A stretch of DNA of 64,000 nt from Lachnospiraceae bacterium (GTDB lineage Bacteria; Bacteroidota; Bacteroidia; Bacteroidales; Muribaculaceae). Positions 18,453 to 25,797 of this stretch are shown here, in pieces. Every line of letters starts with the position of its first letter. The first letter of the stretch is position 1. The position numbers and the translations under genes were made by a program. The notes under the pieces are model-generated. The model made no database searches, was not told the DNA's origin, and saw only the letters and a list, made by a program, of their open reading frames with translations. The stretch lies in assembly GCA_023663655.1 (NCBI GenBank), contig JAMPGZ010000004.1:62001-126000 (forward strand), given 5' to 3'.

Positions 18453-19496
18453 TTAGCGGTTGATGAATTTTTTACCGTTCTTGATTACAATGCCCTTGTA
18501 GTTTTCATCTACCTGCACACCCTGAAGGTTGTACATAGGAGCGTTTTCATCTTCAACGGGAGCAACAGTGACATCCTCAATACCGCCGGTTATACCTTCG
18601 TAGAAGTTAGGGAATACTTCATTGTACCATCCGCGGATTTGGTCGGTGGTAGCAGCACCCTCGTAAACAGTGATTGAATAGATTGAACCAACAAGCTGCT
18701 TGGTTCCTGCATCTTTCACATTGTGACCGATTGAAAGGTTACCAGTATAGTTAAGTTCGGCAGTAGGCAAACCTGCTTTAGTCACCTGAGAGTTCTTTCC
18801 ATCATAAGGAACACGGATATCCTTGAATGCATTCAAGGATTCATCCCAAGAAGCATTCTTCATCTCCTGAGAAAGAGCATACTTGTCTACTGACTCATCA
18901 TCGCTTACAACACCATCGATGTTCACGCACCAGTTAGCGGTTTCAGTATTGCTCTTTATGCCGACCATCATGTGCCAGTTACCATCGTTCACATAGTGCT
19001 TGTTGCCCTCTTCAGTATCCTTAACAGAGCAAGCAGCCTGACATTTTCCGGCGTTACCGCTGGCAAAACGACCGAAGAAAGTCAAAGTTCCTGCCGGCGG
19101 GTTTCCGCCTTGGAGTTCGCACTGGAAGAACTTATTGGTCGATGATTGTCCAACTTCGATAAAGCAACCTTCTTTAGCGGTTTCGGGAGTGGTTCCGTCA
19201 AATTTAAACCAAGTGACAACTGTCCATTCCTTAGTACCGAGCTGAGTGCCGGGAACTTTTGTACAGTCATCGAGGTTATACCAAGTGCTTCCATCGAAAT
19301 GGATAGCCTTTGAGCCTGCTACAGGACCGTCAACGATGGTGGGAGTACCTTGAGCAAGAGGAATTGCAACGCCTGAAACAGCATCCTTCATGTTCACGTC
19401 GTCCATCTTGAACTCCATAAGTTTAGTACCGGTTACTTGTGCCATCATGCTTGCTGATGCAGCAACAGCGAGAGAAGCGAGTAAAATTTTCTTCAT
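18453..19496 (-). CDS. Secreted LamG-type (concanavalin-like) protein with T9SS-like tail
   Basis: About 347 residues from the ATG at 19496 (MKKILLASLAVAASASMMAQ), which gives a clear signal peptide; the longer frame to 19622 crosses the promoter. Residues about 30-260 look like a jelly-roll laminin-G-3 domain (FDGSTWYNLDD, EWTVVTWFKFDGT, GNWHMMVGI, IYSITVYEGAATTDQIRGWYNEVF), which binds glycans or proteins. The last ~30 residues (MYNLQGVQVDENYKGIVI, then a Lys/Asn-rich strand) resemble the C-terminal sorting or end domains of Bacteroidales surface proteins. It lies upstream of the SusCD pair on the same strand and may be a surface-exposed helper. Its promoter spacer holds a run of nine G. 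Confidence 0.75.
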   Translation of the reverse strand: MKKILLASLAVAASASMMAQVTGTKLMEFKMDDVNMKDAVSGVAIPLAQGTPTIVDGPVAGSKAIHFDGSTWYNLDDCTKVPGTQLGTKEWTVVTWFKFDGTTPETAKEGCFIEVGQSSTNKFFQCELQGGNPPAGTLTFFGRFASGNAGKCQAACSVKDTEEGNKHYVNDGNWHMMVGIKSNTETANWCVNIDGVVSDDESVDKYALSQEMKNASWDESLNAFKDIRVPYDGKNSQVTKAGLPTAELNYTGNLSIGHNVKDAGTKQLVGSIYSITVYEGAATTDQIRGWYNEVFPNFYEGITGGIEDVTVAPVEDENAPMYNLQGVQVDENYKGIVIKNGKKFINR

Positions 19497-19579
19497 TTTA
19501 GGTTTATTAAAGGTTAATAGATTCTCAAGTAAAATGTGCAGCCAACACCTACAAGCACACAGCCATGGTATTAGCGGAA

Positions 19580-19610
19580 CAAATGTACAAAAAAAGCTAC
19601 CCCCCCCCAA
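19580..19610 (-). promoter_or_regulatory. Promoter with G9 tract in the spacer (candidate phase-variable)
   Basis: Reading the minus strand, TTG (19608-19610) is followed after 20 bases by TACATTTG (19580-19587), a full match to TAnnTTTG. Eight of the nine consecutive G (19600-19608 as C on the plus strand) lie in that spacer and the ninth is the G of TTG. Gain or loss of one base would alter spacing. The ATG of the LamG-type gene is about 75 bases from the predicted start. Confidence 0.6.
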
Positions 19611-19657
19611 TTTATTAACCAACTTTAACTCCCTTTAACTAAATGATTCCCATAACC

Positions 19658-19684
19658 CTTAAGGTCATCAACGACGTTAAGGAA
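19658..19684 (+). repeat. Left 9-bp repeat array beside the four-helix-bundle gene
   Basis: Three units in phase: CTTAAGGTC, ATCAACGAC, GTTAAGGAA. The array ends two bases before the stop codon of the gene at 19686-20231. Confidence 0.7.
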
Positions 19685-19685
19685 T

Positions 19686-20231
19686 TTAAAAGCCTCGCTG
19701 CTGTTTACGCATACGCGTCATCCGCTCTGAAAAACCGCCCTCGCGCATAAAATCATCCTCAAGCCGTTCCAATTGCTTGAAAAGCAAATAATCGGCTTGA
19801 TTCAAAAGAATAATCGCCATATTGGCTATTGTCTCGGGTGGACGCACTTGTATCAATTCCATAAAAAACTCTGCATCATTATGCTCCTTTCCAAGTCTGC
19901 GCATCGCTTCATATTCACGGCTCCCCGCCTCCCACCGACGAAAACCGCGTGTCTTCAAAAAATCTTCATAGTCCTCCAATAGCTCTTTCAGGCTCGCTTT
20001 AGCCACATTAATCAGCTTTATCTCCGTTTTTGAAGATGTAGTTGAGGATGCACAACCCTCTATGATGTTCTGTTTGCCACTCCTCGCAGCTTGAATCATC
20101 TGATCTATTGTGCGATCACCCTTTATCAGATAACGGCTACAGAAATAATATGTGATCTGATAAATGGTGTCAGCCTTTTTATAGCTTATAAGGTTTTTAT
20201 AATTCCCTCGCCTCGGGATAAGATGCTCCAT
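19686..20231 (-). CDS. Four-helix-bundle suffix-domain protein (S23-related)
   Basis: A 181-residue, all-helical protein without signal peptide. Residues about 15-120 follow the S23/four-helix-bundle pattern: a first helix with Y-Q-I-T-Y-Y-F, then D-R-T-I-D-Q-M-I-Q-A-A-R-S-G-K-Q-N-I-I-E-G, matching the S-I-x-x-N-I-x-E-G motif of the family, then L-I-N-V-A-K-A-S-L-K-E-L-L-E-D-Y. The longer C-terminal part matches the suffix-domain subclass as I recall it (TIGR04258). Proteins of this fold include the S23 product encoded in 23S rRNA intervening sequences and the Avd subunit of diversity-generating retroelements. No reverse transcriptase or rRNA is nearby. The gene is bracketed by 9-bp repeat arrays on both sides. 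Confidence 0.8.
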   Translation of the reverse strand: MEHLIPRRGNYKNLISYKKADTIYQITYYFCSRYLIKGDRTIDQMIQAARSGKQNIIEGCASSTTSSKTEIKLINVAKASLKELLEDYEDFLKTRGFRRWEAGSREYEAMRRLGKEHNDAEFFMELIQVRPPETIANMAIILLNQADYLLFKQLERLEDDFMREGGFSERMTRMRKQQRGF

Positions 20232-20286
20232 AAGATTGATTGATTAGTGTACTCAAAGATAGTAAATAATGGTGTACTATCAAAAT

Positions 20287-20367
20287 ATTAATGTCATTAA
20301 GGGCTTTAACGACCTTAATGACATTAACGACATTCGTGACTTTAGTGACATTAGTGACTTTAGTGTG
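20287..20367 (+). repeat. Nine-unit array of a 9-bp repeat (NTTARYGAC)
   Basis: Nine contiguous units: ATTAATGTC, ATTAAGGGC, TTTAACGAC, CTTAATGAC, ATTAACGAC, ATTCGTGAC, TTTAGTGAC, ATTAGTGAC, TTTAGTGTG. The last unit covers the stop codon (20360-20362) and final codon of the GH67-like gene. Because the unit is three codons long, every frame is open and gives spurious repeat peptides. Confidence 0.9.
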
Positions 20368-22132
20368 CTATGGTGCGGAGGTGGTCGGCGAGTTCGCCTA
20401 TGCTGCCCTCGCGTTTGTTGCGGTAAGCCATGTCGGTGTAGAGTGTGGCACACCACCGGCTCGATTCTTTCAGCTTAGCCCATTCATGCCAGAGAGCATC
20501 GTATGATGCCAAGATTTCCTGCAACTCGCGGCGGTCAGGTTGCTTGCCTCGCTCGATCTCGGCATTGAGAAGCATCATCTGCCACATACGCTCGATCAGG
20601 TGATATTTGATTCTTCCGTAGCTGCATGACACCTGCACCGCTTCAAGCAGGTCGGCATCCGCGCAGTCGAGTTGACGTGACAATGACTCGATCTGCGACC
20701 ATATTGCCGATGCCTCAGCTTTCTCAGCGAGAACCCTGGATTGAAGCCCGCGATCGAGAATCTCTTTTATGACCTTGGCGTTGGCTGCGGCGCTGAAGAA
20801 TTCATCGCGCGCCCACCACACATTGTTGAAGGTGTAACTGTTGCACTGCCCTTTGCGCACACCCTCTTCGGTGAGGAGGGCGATGTTGCGGAATATGTCG
20901 GCATTCATGCCTGTGAACCCGATGGAGTCGGCAAATTGCATGAACGCTTCCTCCTCGGTGAGATCAGTGTTGCGTGCCCAGCGTGCCATAACCGATGTAT
21001 TGAGATCGGTCCATATCTCGTGAGTGATGTAGGGACCTTGCCATCCCCCGCCATGCGACCATGTCACCACACCAGCAAACAGATTGCGGTCGAGAATGTC
21101 GCGGAGACCGCGCGGAGCATCCTTTGGGGTGAGATTGCCGGTGAAACGATGCTTGCCAAACTCTATCTCATACTTAGTTTCGGGAAATCCTTCAATCACA
21201 CCCTTTGCAGTGTAATAGGGATGCGCTCCCTTGCCATATCCCTCCATTCGGGACTGGCACTCCACAATCTGCCGATGTTTCCCAAGCCCCAACGCGGGAT
21301 TGAACGGCGACATACGCTGAAAGTCATCCTGCGGATACTTGATGGAGAATATCAGGTTGGGATGCGGCTCAATGCGGTCGGTGACACGCTTGTAGTATTC
21401 AGGATTGTTATGGAAATTATATCCGAAATCCCAAGTGCGGTAGAATAGCTTTTTGTCGCGTTTCACACACACCTCATCACGCAAGATATTGAGCAACAGC
21501 ACATGGTCGTCTATTCCGGCTTCCCCCTTGGTGATAGGGCTTCCTCCCATGTGGAAAGGAGTGTCGTGGAGATAGGTTTCCCCAAAACGCAATGTCAACC
21601 CGTCGAGTGAGGGAAATGTGGTGAAAATGGCATCGATCTGCGCTCGCAGTAACTCCTGAGTCAATCGGTTGTTAAGATTAGGCTTGCGGGCGCGGGCATC
21701 GGAACCTCCGGTGCCTTCCACCTTACCTACACCCTCAATCTCTTTGCCATACTTGTCCCAAATGCTTTTAGGGAATACCACGAAGTCAGTGAAGGGATAG
21801 ACGGCTATTCCGGCAGCATGGCACTCGTCAAGTTTCTGTGAAATCTCACGCGCTTTCTCCGCTATCCATTCCCGTTCCTGAGAACTTTGTGGAATGCGGC
21901 GATTGAACGAGTCATAATTCACAGCGCAATTTATGTGCCAATGAGGCACGGTGCCGGTGAAACCCTGCGACTTCAAAAATTCAGGGTCATTATACTTGGT
22001 GTCAAATGGCTTCTCACCGGGATTATTATGAACCATATCGAGCACAAAGGGCGCGGGATCGGCAGCCCGGAGACTGTTGCCGCTGCCGCACACGGCAAAT
22101 ATCGCAGCAACTATAAATTTCCAATTTTGCAT
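20360..22132 (-). CDS. Secreted GH67-like glycoside hydrolase candidate
   Basis: A 590-residue protein with a signal peptide (about 1-23, ending LRAAD). The body looks like a TIM barrel: L-D-M-V-H-N-N-P-G near the start, G-I-A-V-Y-P-F-T-D-F, L-T-L-R-F-G-E-T-Y near 205, and V-T-W-S-H-G-G-G-W-Q-G-P near 360, which recalls the S-R-G-G-G-W-G-G-P segment of GH67 alpha-glucuronidases. Acidic residues in R-F-G-E-T and in the S-I-K-Y-P-Q-D-D segment could be catalytic. The C-terminal third is helical. The family is not certain; it could be an unclassified barrel hydrolase. It lies on the same strand as the SusCD group. Its stop codon is inside a 9-bp repeat array. Confidence 0.6.
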   Translation of the reverse strand: MQNWKFIVAAIFAVCGSGNSLRAADPAPFVLDMVHNNPGEKPFDTKYNDPEFLKSQGFTGTVPHWHINCAVNYDSFNRRIPQSSQEREWIAEKAREISQKLDECHAAGIAVYPFTDFVVFPKSIWDKYGKEIEGVGKVEGTGGSDARARKPNLNNRLTQELLRAQIDAIFTTFPSLDGLTLRFGETYLHDTPFHMGGSPITKGEAGIDDHVLLLNILRDEVCVKRDKKLFYRTWDFGYNFHNNPEYYKRVTDRIEPHPNLIFSIKYPQDDFQRMSPFNPALGLGKHRQIVECQSRMEGYGKGAHPYYTAKGVIEGFPETKYEIEFGKHRFTGNLTPKDAPRGLRDILDRNLFAGVVTWSHGGGWQGPYITHEIWTDLNTSVMARWARNTDLTEEEAFMQFADSIGFTGMNADIFRNIALLTEEGVRKGQCNSYTFNNVWWARDEFFSAAANAKVIKEILDRGLQSRVLAEKAEASAIWSQIESLSRQLDCADADLLEAVQVSCSYGRIKYHLIERMWQMMLLNAEIERGKQPDRRELQEILASYDALWHEWAKLKESSRWCATLYTDMAYRNKREGSIGELADHLRTIAH

Positions 22133-22253
22133 AAACGTGAATATATAAAGTTGATTTTCCGACCAAAGTTACAAATTATTTCTTTCTCAACTATTAGGAT
22201 GACACGATTGTTATAACATTAGGAACTATTAATACACTTCACCACACACTCTT

Positions 22254-22487
22254 ATGAAAAGAAAATACACAATATGGCTTTTAGTGCTATGTATCTTCGC
22301 AGGAAGCTCCGCTCTCTCCTCTTGCGGCTCAATGAGAAGCTACTGGGGAATTGAAGGAAACTACGATTTCGATGAGGGATATCATTACGGTAAACACAAA
22401 CCCCCAAAGCACAAGAAATATAAAAAGCCGAAACCTCCCAAACATAAAAAGCATCATCATCACGATGATGACGATGACGACGATTGA
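22254..22487 (+). CDS. Small His/Lys/Asp-rich lipoprotein
   Basis: A 77-residue protein with a type II signal peptide (lipobox A-L-S-S-C, Cys24). After a short tyrosine- and glycine-rich part, the tail is Lys/Pro/His-rich (repeats of P-P-K-H-K-K) and ends in four His and seven Asp. Such a tail could bind divalent metals or polyanions; this is inference from composition. The DNA of the tail is low in complexity (CATCATCATCAC, then GATGATGACGATG), so tail length may vary between strains. It is monocistronic. Confidence 0.7.
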   Translation: MKRKYTIWLLVLCIFAGSSALSSCGSMRSYWGIEGNYDFDEGYHYGKHKPPKHKKYKKPKPPKHKKHHHHDDDDDDD

Positions 22488-22518
22488 ACAGTCTCGTCCC
22501 ATCCGGGACGGGACTGTT
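22487..22518 (+). other. Strong hairpin at the stop codon of the His/Lys/Asp lipoprotein
   Basis: AACAGTCTCGTCCC (22487-22500) pairs with GGGACGGGACTGTT (22505-22518), a 14-bp stem with one wobble. No U-tract follows, so it may stabilise the transcript end rather than terminate. Confidence 0.6.
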
Positions 22519-22527
22519 CTGATATGT

Positions 22528-22568
22528 AAAAAAGAGGCTGCACCAAATGATGCAGCCTTAATATTTTT
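22528..22568. terminator. Bidirectional terminator
   Basis: AGGCTGCA (22535-22542) pairs with TGCAGCCT (22551-22558). Six A precede it and TAATATTTTT follows, so it serves both the plus-strand lipoprotein and the minus-strand gene ending at 22583. Confidence 0.75.
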
Positions 22569-22582
22569 AATTATCCGGAGAG

Positions 22583-23491
22583 TTACTTATCCGGATTGTT
22601 GTGCTGGACAGTCCAACCCATATCTATATAACGGCAGAATGTGGCTTTGCCGGTCATGAGCTTCCCTGATTCAGGAGCCTTGAACACGTGACCGAACGGA
22701 GTCTTATCGACAAACCGATAGATATAGGCACAACTGCCGACACCATTTTCCTTCATGTTTTCAGGGCAGAACACCTCTTTGACTTTCACAAGCTCAAACT
22801 TGCCTAAAAGCATATCGTAGGTCTTGGTGTCAACCTTGGCGAGCATCGCTTCATACTCACCACCGTCGGCAGGCGATGACGGCTCTTTCTTCTTAACCAC
22901 ATCGCTTTTCGCTGCGACAGCCGATGCAGCGGTATCAGCCGATTCGACCACCTCTTCCTCGGCGGCGGCAGTTTCCTTGACAACATCCTCGATATCCGCT
23001 CCGGTGGCGAGGTCATTGTTTGACAATATATAATCGGGTGTGGGCTCCTCAGCAACGCCTTCACGCAATTTCAAGTCTTTCTCCTGATCGTCGCGATGAC
23101 TCACCACATGGTTCACCACATAGCGGGAAGCGGCATCGGTGAGCGAGACCGTGGCAAATGTGTGCTCCACATCCTGTGATGCGGTAGTGTAGCCCGACCA
23201 ATAGCTGTAGTTGCTCACTTTCTGTTTCTCAACAACCGACTTAAATGTCACATCAACCATTCCGGCTTTCTGCAATTGCTGCAACTGGCTTAACTGGGCA
23301 GGATTCACTTCATAGAAACCGGTAGTGAAGCTTTTCACGCAAGAACTATCGGCAAACATAGCTTCCTTCTCAAGGGCATTCTTTGCCAGACGAGGATTTA
23401 AAGTGTCGCTGTCACATGATGTGATGGCGGTTGTTATCATCAATGCTCCCGCAATGAAGGCTATGCGGGTAAAGCTTTTCTTCGGTCTCAT
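22583..23491 (-). CDS. Lipoprotein of unknown function
   Basis: A 302-residue protein with a type II signal peptide (lipobox A-I-T-S-C, Cys26). The N-terminal domain (about 27-140) and the C-terminal domain (about 220-300) look folded; between them is an Ala/Glu/Val/Ser-rich, low-complexity linker with runs of E-E-V-V-E-S-A-D. Three Cys remain in the C-terminal part. No family is recognised. The gene for a short cytoplasmic protein lies 21 bases upstream on the same strand, so both may be on one transcript. Confidence 0.65.
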   Translation of the reverse strand: MRPKKSFTRIAFIAGALMITTAITSCDSDTLNPRLAKNALEKEAMFADSSCVKSFTTGFYEVNPAQLSQLQQLQKAGMVDVTFKSVVEKQKVSNYSYWSGYTTASQDVEHTFATVSLTDAASRYVVNHVVSHRDDQEKDLKLREGVAEEPTPDYILSNNDLATGADIEDVVKETAAAEEEVVESADTAASAVAAKSDVVKKKEPSSPADGGEYEAMLAKVDTKTYDMLLGKFELVKVKEVFCPENMKENGVGSCAYIYRFVDKTPFGHVFKAPESGKLMTGKATFCRYIDMGWTVQHNNPDK

Positions 23492-23512
23492 GATTATATG
23501 TTTTTTAATTAT

Positions 23513-23863
23513 TTAATTCATTCCCAATTTCAGCTTCATGCGTTCCCACAGCGTAGGACCCTCAAGCTGCAAATGCACGTTCACACCGTGGTCATGCTTG
23601 TTGAGAAAGATTATGCTGCTATGGAGCACAATCGCCACTACATCTTCAAAATGGGTCAATCCATGTATATTGGCAAGCGGAAATTTGTGAAATGGAGAGC
23701 GTGAATCAATGCTGCTTATCACGAGAGATCCGTTTTCGTCAATAGTGATGTTGTGATGATCGGAGGCATATTCAAAAAGCAGCCCGATATCGAGATTTTC
23801 AATTCCGTGGGGTGGTTTACGGTATCGAGCATAAAGTTCATCTATAACCTTTTTTGTAATCAT
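23513..23863 (-). CDS. Conserved hypothetical cytoplasmic protein
   Basis: A 116-residue protein with no signal peptide or membrane segment. It opens with a helix (MITKKVIDELYARYRKPP) and continues with alternating strands, including I-T-I-D-E-N-G-S-L-V-I-S-S-I-D. Several His residues (D-H-H-N, L-N-K-H-D-H-G) are notable. I do not recognise a family with certainty. It is the first gene of a probable two-gene transcript with the lipoprotein gene downstream (21-base gap). Confidence 0.6.
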   Translation of the reverse strand: MITKKVIDELYARYRKPPHGIENLDIGLLFEYASDHHNITIDENGSLVISSIDSRSPFHKFPLANIHGLTHFEDVVAIVLHSSIIFLNKHDHGVNVHLQLEGPTLWERMKLKLGMN

Positions 23864-24044
23864 AATTTTCTCTGATTTTGCCTGCGTGCGATGAATTAGG
23901 TGTCACCGTTGATTAATAAACATAAATGGATGCAAAAATGTTTGAAGACAGCTCATTTTATATGGCATCACCAACACTACGCACTACAAGTTGGGGGACT
24001 AAATAACGACTACATTCACTAAACTGTAAAATTATACACAAGAA

Positions 24045-24103
24045 AAAGAAAAATGAAGGTGTATCAGAGCCCGTAGCCGAGACAGATGATACACCTTCAT
24101 TAA
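24045..24103 (-). terminator. Terminator of the methylmalonyl-CoA decarboxylase operon
   Basis: AATGAAGGTGTATCA (24051-24065) pairs perfectly with TGATACACCTTCATT (24089-24103), a 15-bp stem; the minus strand continues with TTTTCTTTTTCTTG. It begins 3 bases past the last gene. Confidence 0.85.
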
Positions 24104-24105
24104 TG

Positions 24106-25263
24106 TTATGCAAGGAATCCAAGCAGGACACCGGCAGCAACTGCCGAGCCGATTACACCGGCAACATTCGGACCCATGGCGTGCATGAGCAGATAGTTGC
24201 TGGGATCATACTCAAGTCCGAGATTATTGGAAATACGTGCTGACATTGGCACTGCCGAGACACCGGCATTTCCGATAAGCGGATTGAGTTTCTTGGATTT
24301 CGGGAGGACGAGGTTGAACAGCTTCACGAAAATCACACCTGACGCAGATGCGATGATGAATGCCATGAATCCAAGCGCGAAGATGAAGATGGTGTTGAGC
24401 GTCAAGAACTCGGTAGCCTGAGTGGACGCGCCCACTGTCATACCCAACAGGATGGTGACGATGTCGGTGAGAGCGTTGCTCGCGGTCTTGGCAAGACGGT
24501 TGGTAACACCGCACTCACGGAGCAGGTTGCCGAAGAAGAGCATACCCAACAACGGAATACCCGACGGCACCACGAAGCAAGTGAGCAGAAGACCCACGAT
24601 GGGGAAAATGATCTTCTCGTTCTGCGACACGGCACGCGCAGGCTTCATCTTGATGAGGCGCTCATTCTTGGTAGTGAGCAGTCGCATGATAGGCGGCTGG
24701 ATGAGCGGCACAAGAGCCATGTAGGAGTAAGCCGACACTGCGATAGCACCCATGAGATTGGGGGCAAGCTTGGACGACAGGAAGATCGCGGTAGGACCGT
24801 CGGCACCACCGATGATTGCGATAGCACCCGCCTGGTCGGGAGAGAACCCGAGCGCGAGAGCCACCATATAGGCGCCGAATATTCCGAACTGCGCGGCAGC
24901 TCCTACCAACATCAATTTAGGATTGGCGATAAGCGCCGAGAAGTCGGTCATCGCGCCAATGCCCAGGAAGATGAGCGGAGGATACCATCCGGCACTTACT
25001 CCGTTGTAGAGTATATTCAGCACTGAGCCCTCTTCATAGATACCGATCTCAAGACCGGCAGTGGCATTGAAAGGAATGTTACCTATCAATATACCAAAGC
25101 CAATCGGCACAAGGAGCATCGGCTCAAAATTCTTTTTAATGGCGAGCCACAGGAAGAAAAGTCCCACAAGAAGCATGACCAGATGCTGCCATGTAGCATT
25201 GGCAAATCCGGTCAGTTCCCAGAACTGCTGGAAATTGGACGCCATAAAACTTTCGGTATTCAT
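24106..25263 (-). CDS. mmdB: Sodium-ion-translocating decarboxylase beta subunit
   Basis: A 385-residue membrane protein of the OadB/MmdB/GcdB family, which decarboxylates carboxybiotin and pumps Na+ outward. Family motifs are visible: AIIGGADGPTAIFLSSKL near 150-168 with the conserved Asp, T-I-L-L-G-M-T-V-G-A-S near 272-282, and N-A-G-V-S-A-V-P-M-S-A-R near 330-341. About ten membrane segments are predicted by eye. Neighbours (epimerase, carboxyltransferase, gamma-like subunit, biotin carrier) indicate that the substrate is methylmalonyl-CoA, giving propionyl-CoA. It is the last gene of the operon; the start could also be the ATG six codons in. Confidence 0.92.
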   Translation of the reverse strand: MNTESFMASNFQQFWELTGFANATWQHLVMLLVGLFFLWLAIKKNFEPMLLVPIGFGILIGNIPFNATAGLEIGIYEEGSVLNILYNGVSAGWYPPLIFLGIGAMTDFSALIANPKLMLVGAAAQFGIFGAYMVALALGFSPDQAGAIAIIGGADGPTAIFLSSKLAPNLMGAIAVSAYSYMALVPLIQPPIMRLLTTKNERLIKMKPARAVSQNEKIIFPIVGLLLTCFVVPSGIPLLGMLFFGNLLRECGVTNRLAKTASNALTDIVTILLGMTVGASTQATEFLTLNTIFIFALGFMAFIIASASGVIFVKLFNLVLPKSKKLNPLIGNAGVSAVPMSARISNNLGLEYDPSNYLLMHAMGPNVAGVIGSAVAAGVLLGFLA

Positions 25264-25319
25264 ATATAACTTGATTACGTTTTTAGGTTGTTTCTATTAG
25301 CCAATAATCGTGTTATGAA

Positions 25320-25751
25320 TTATTCGAAAGTCACCAATACCGTACCCTCAAGCACAGAATCGCCGGCAGCCACATTGATGGCAGCGATCTTACCGTCGCG
25401 ACCGGCATGGATAGCATTCTCCATCTTCATAGCCTCAAGCACCACCACAGTGTCGGATGCAGCGACGGTGTCGCCCACCTTGCAATTCACTGAGATGATT
25501 GTGCCGGGCAGCGGAGCGGTCACCTTGTAGGCTGTAGACTGTGCCGGAGCCTTGGCAACGACTTTTTCACCGGTAGCGGTGCGAGGAGCTGCTGACGGAC
25601 GCGGAGCTGTCACCACGCTCACAGGCTTGCTCTTTTCGAGCTCAACCTTGTAGGGAGTACCGTTGACAAGAACATCGGCAATGTTGTCAACGATGTCGCC
25701 GATAGACACATTGTAAGTGTTACCGTTGATTTTATATTTGTATTCTTTCAT
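25320..25751 (-). CDS. mmdC: Biotin carboxyl carrier subunit of the decarboxylase
   Basis: A 143-residue protein. The C-terminal half is a biotinyl domain with the biotinylation site V-L-E-A-M-K-M-E-N-A (the Lys between two Met, near residue 109) and the partner loop A-G-D-S-V-L-E-G-T. The middle is an Ala/Pro/Lys/Thr-rich swinging linker (about 45-75). The N-terminal part (Y-K-I-N-G-N-T-Y-N-V) matches carrier subunits of Na+ pumps. It shuttles the carboxyl group from the carboxyltransferase to the membrane beta subunit. Confidence 0.92.
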   Translation of the reverse strand: MKEYKYKINGNTYNVSIGDIVDNIADVLVNGTPYKVELEKSKPVSVVTAPRPSAAPRTATGEKVVAKAPAQSTAYKVTAPLPGTIISVNCKVGDTVAASDTVVVLEAMKMENAIHAGRDGKIAAINVAAGDSVLEGTVLVTFE

Positions 25752-25797
25752 TTTGTTGTAATTGTTTTACTTTTTGTTGACTGGTCAATGTTGATTG

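Noticed and set aside
19686..20231. Diversity-generating retroelement
   Set aside because: The gene is related in fold to Avd, but no reverse transcriptase, template repeat or variable repeat is visible nearby.
20269..20506. Frames with N-D-I-N-D or T-L-V-T-L-V repeats
   Set aside because: They are translations of the 9-bp tandem array; units divisible by three keep all frames open.
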